Source of the DNA: Verrucomicrobiota bacterium
GTDB taxonomy: Bacteria; Verrucomicrobiota; Verrucomicrobiia; Verrucomicrobiales; Akkermansiaceae
DNA length: 7,407 nt
Direction: 5' to 3'
Assembly: GCA_026397695.1 (NCBI GenBank)
Contig: JAPLUJ010000420.1
Span: forward strand, 440 to 7,846
Of this stretch, positions 6,626 through 7,407 are shown in pieces (within the stretch, counting starts at the first letter, position 1; every line of letters begins with the position of its first letter). Both the position numbers and the translations under genes were made by a program. The notes under the pieces were generated by a model that searched no databases, was not told the origin of the DNA, and saw nothing but the letters and a program-made list of their open reading frames with translations.

Positions 6626-7333
6626 ATGCGCACCCTTTGCTGTTATCTGTTGTTCCTCTGTTCCGCGATCAGTTACGCCCAGGATTTCCGCAAGGTTGCT
6701 TGCCGGTTTATATCTTTGGACAGTGCCGCGCCGCCGCCGCCGCTGCTCAACATTGCAGAGAAGGATGTAGAAATTCGCTGCACGATCACCACCGACACGC
6801 TCTCTCCGGCAACCTTCTGCTTCGCCAAGGGGAATACCCTCACCTTCATCTCGACTGCGGATCGCAAGCCCGCCGCCACCACCACTCTCCCGCCTAACGG
6901 CCATGCCTTCATCCTGGTTTTTGTCGCCGCTGCAAAGTCTCCAGATGCCCTGCCGTGGCGGGTCTTTGTGATCGAGGACTCCGCGAAAAACTTCCCGGAT
7001 GGAGGGGCGTTTGTCGCGAACTTTTACCATCAGGACATCCGCTTCCTCATCGGCGAAAGCAAGATCATGCTCCATCCTGCGGGATCCCACGGTTTCGCCC
7101 GGCCGGAGAAGCGTGATCATTTCAACATGGCCCCGGTGGTTTTCGAATTCCAGCAGGATGACACCTGGAAAACCGCCAAGGAAAGCATGCTGCGCTTCCT
7201 GCCCGGCCTGCGCTATCTGATCTTTGCATACCTCGATCCCGAATCAGGGCGGCCCCGCATCGTCACCTTTCGGGATACCGGGACCGCCGCCAAGCCGCCA
7301 GCCACCAAGCCGCCAGCCGCCAAGCAGCCATAA
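6626..7333 (+). CDS. Secreted protein of unknown family downstream of cassette protein A
   Basis: A 235-residue protein starting at ATG 6626, 38 bp after the cassette protein A stop, with no terminator-like hairpin between, so probably on the same transcript. Residues 1-19 form a signal peptide (MRTLCCYLLFLCSAISYAQ) with likely cleavage after SYA or YAQ; a lipobox is not evident because the Cys residues lie early in the hydrophobic core. The mature part alternates short hydrophobic strands (HAFILVFVAA, PWRVFVIED, VANFYHQDIRFLIG, APVVFEF, RYLIFAYLD, RIVTFRD) and is probably a beta-sandwich. A hydrophilic tail follows, with repeats AKPPA, TKPPA, AKQP. I do not recognise the family. The strand pattern with 'N-F-Y/T...I/V-R-F-x-I/L-G' recalls small Verrucomicrobiota exported proteins near cassette genes, but that is an impression only. 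Role in export, assembly or surface attachment is unknown. Confidence 0.82.
   Translation: MRTLCCYLLFLCSAISYAQDFRKVACRFISLDSAAPPPPLLNIAEKDVEIRCTITTDTLSPATFCFAKGNTLTFISTADRKPAATTTLPPNGHAFILVFVAAAKSPDALPWRVFVIEDSAKNFPDGGAFVANFYHQDIRFLIGESKIMLHPAGSHGFARPEKRDHFNMAPVVFEFQQDDTWKTAKESMLRFLPGLRYLIFAYLDPESGRPRIVTFRDTGTAAKPPATKPPAAKQP
7289..7330 (+). repeat. 15-bp tandem repeat encoding the Lys-Pro-Pro-Ala tail
   Basis: GCCAAGCCGCCAGCC is followed by ACCAAGCCGCCAGCC and a partial third copy GCCAAGCAGCCA ending at the stop codon, 2.8 units in frame. It encodes AKPPA-TKPPA-AKQP. Such basic, proline-rich tails are flexible and are often found on exported proteins that touch the cell wall or the outer membrane. 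Copy number is likely to vary between strains. Confidence 0.9.
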
Positions 7334-7338
7334 GGAGC

Positions 7339-7356
7339 GCGGACATTCCTGTCCGC
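7339..7356. repeat. Perfect 7-bp inverted repeat just after the secreted protein gene
   Basis: GCGGACA at 7339-7345, loop TTCC, TGTCCGC at 7350-7356. The stem is perfect and GC-rich and begins five bases after the TAA stop. No T-run follows, so it is not a classical intrinsic terminator, though it could stop or stabilise the transcript end. I recall near-identical 'GAGCGCGGACATTCCTGTCCGC'-type words (given here in two parts: GAGCGCGGACATT and CCTGTCCGC) scattered between genes in Verrucomicrobiota genomes, which would make it a dispersed palindromic element; this is unverified. Confidence 0.7.
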
Positions 7357-7407
7357 AATGCCAATGGGAGAGCATGGAGAGTCTGAAAGCGATATATCTC
7401 GGCTGGC

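Noticed and set aside
7358..7407. Possible start of a new + strand gene at ATG 7358, 7364 or 7374
   Set aside because: Only 11 to 16 codons remain before the edge, in two competing frames, with no properly spaced ribosome binding site; cannot be supported.

Overview
The window looks like a GC-rich chromosome segment from a member of the Verrucomicrobiota. The strongest pointer is a very large gene on the + strand whose product matches my memory of 'Verru_Chthon cassette protein A', a family I know only from that phylum. The recN homologue and the lack of clear Shine-Dalgarno sequences fit but are not diagnostic.

Minus strand, read right to left from 2736: recN (SMC-like DNA repair ATPase), then 41 bp later an ECF-type sigma factor, then 21 bp later the N-terminal 142 residues of a protein with one predicted membrane span that runs off the left edge. 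The last is probably the partner of the sigma factor (an anti-sigma-like protein). The tight spacing suggests one transcript joining DNA repair to an envelope-sensing sigma module.

A 179-bp divergent intergenic region (2737-2915) separates this from the + strand block. There, 2916-6587 encodes one protein of about 1,223 residues with a prepilin-like N-terminus, but the reading frame is broken twice: a one-base loss at about 4286-4311 and a compensating one-base gain at about 5711-5740. The three pieces read together as one continuous protein. It contains a 25-residue tandem duplication, and its C-terminal third resembles the layout of the minor pseudopilin GspK.

Thirty-eight bp downstream lies a secreted protein of unknown family (6626-7333) with a short Lys-Pro-Pro-Ala tail. 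It is followed by a perfect 7-bp palindrome that may be a dispersed repeat or a transcript end. The window stops before any cassette B, C or D gene could be seen.

The window contains no tRNA, rRNA, CRISPR array, transposase or phage gene that I can see. No gene-free stretch exceeds 300 bases.
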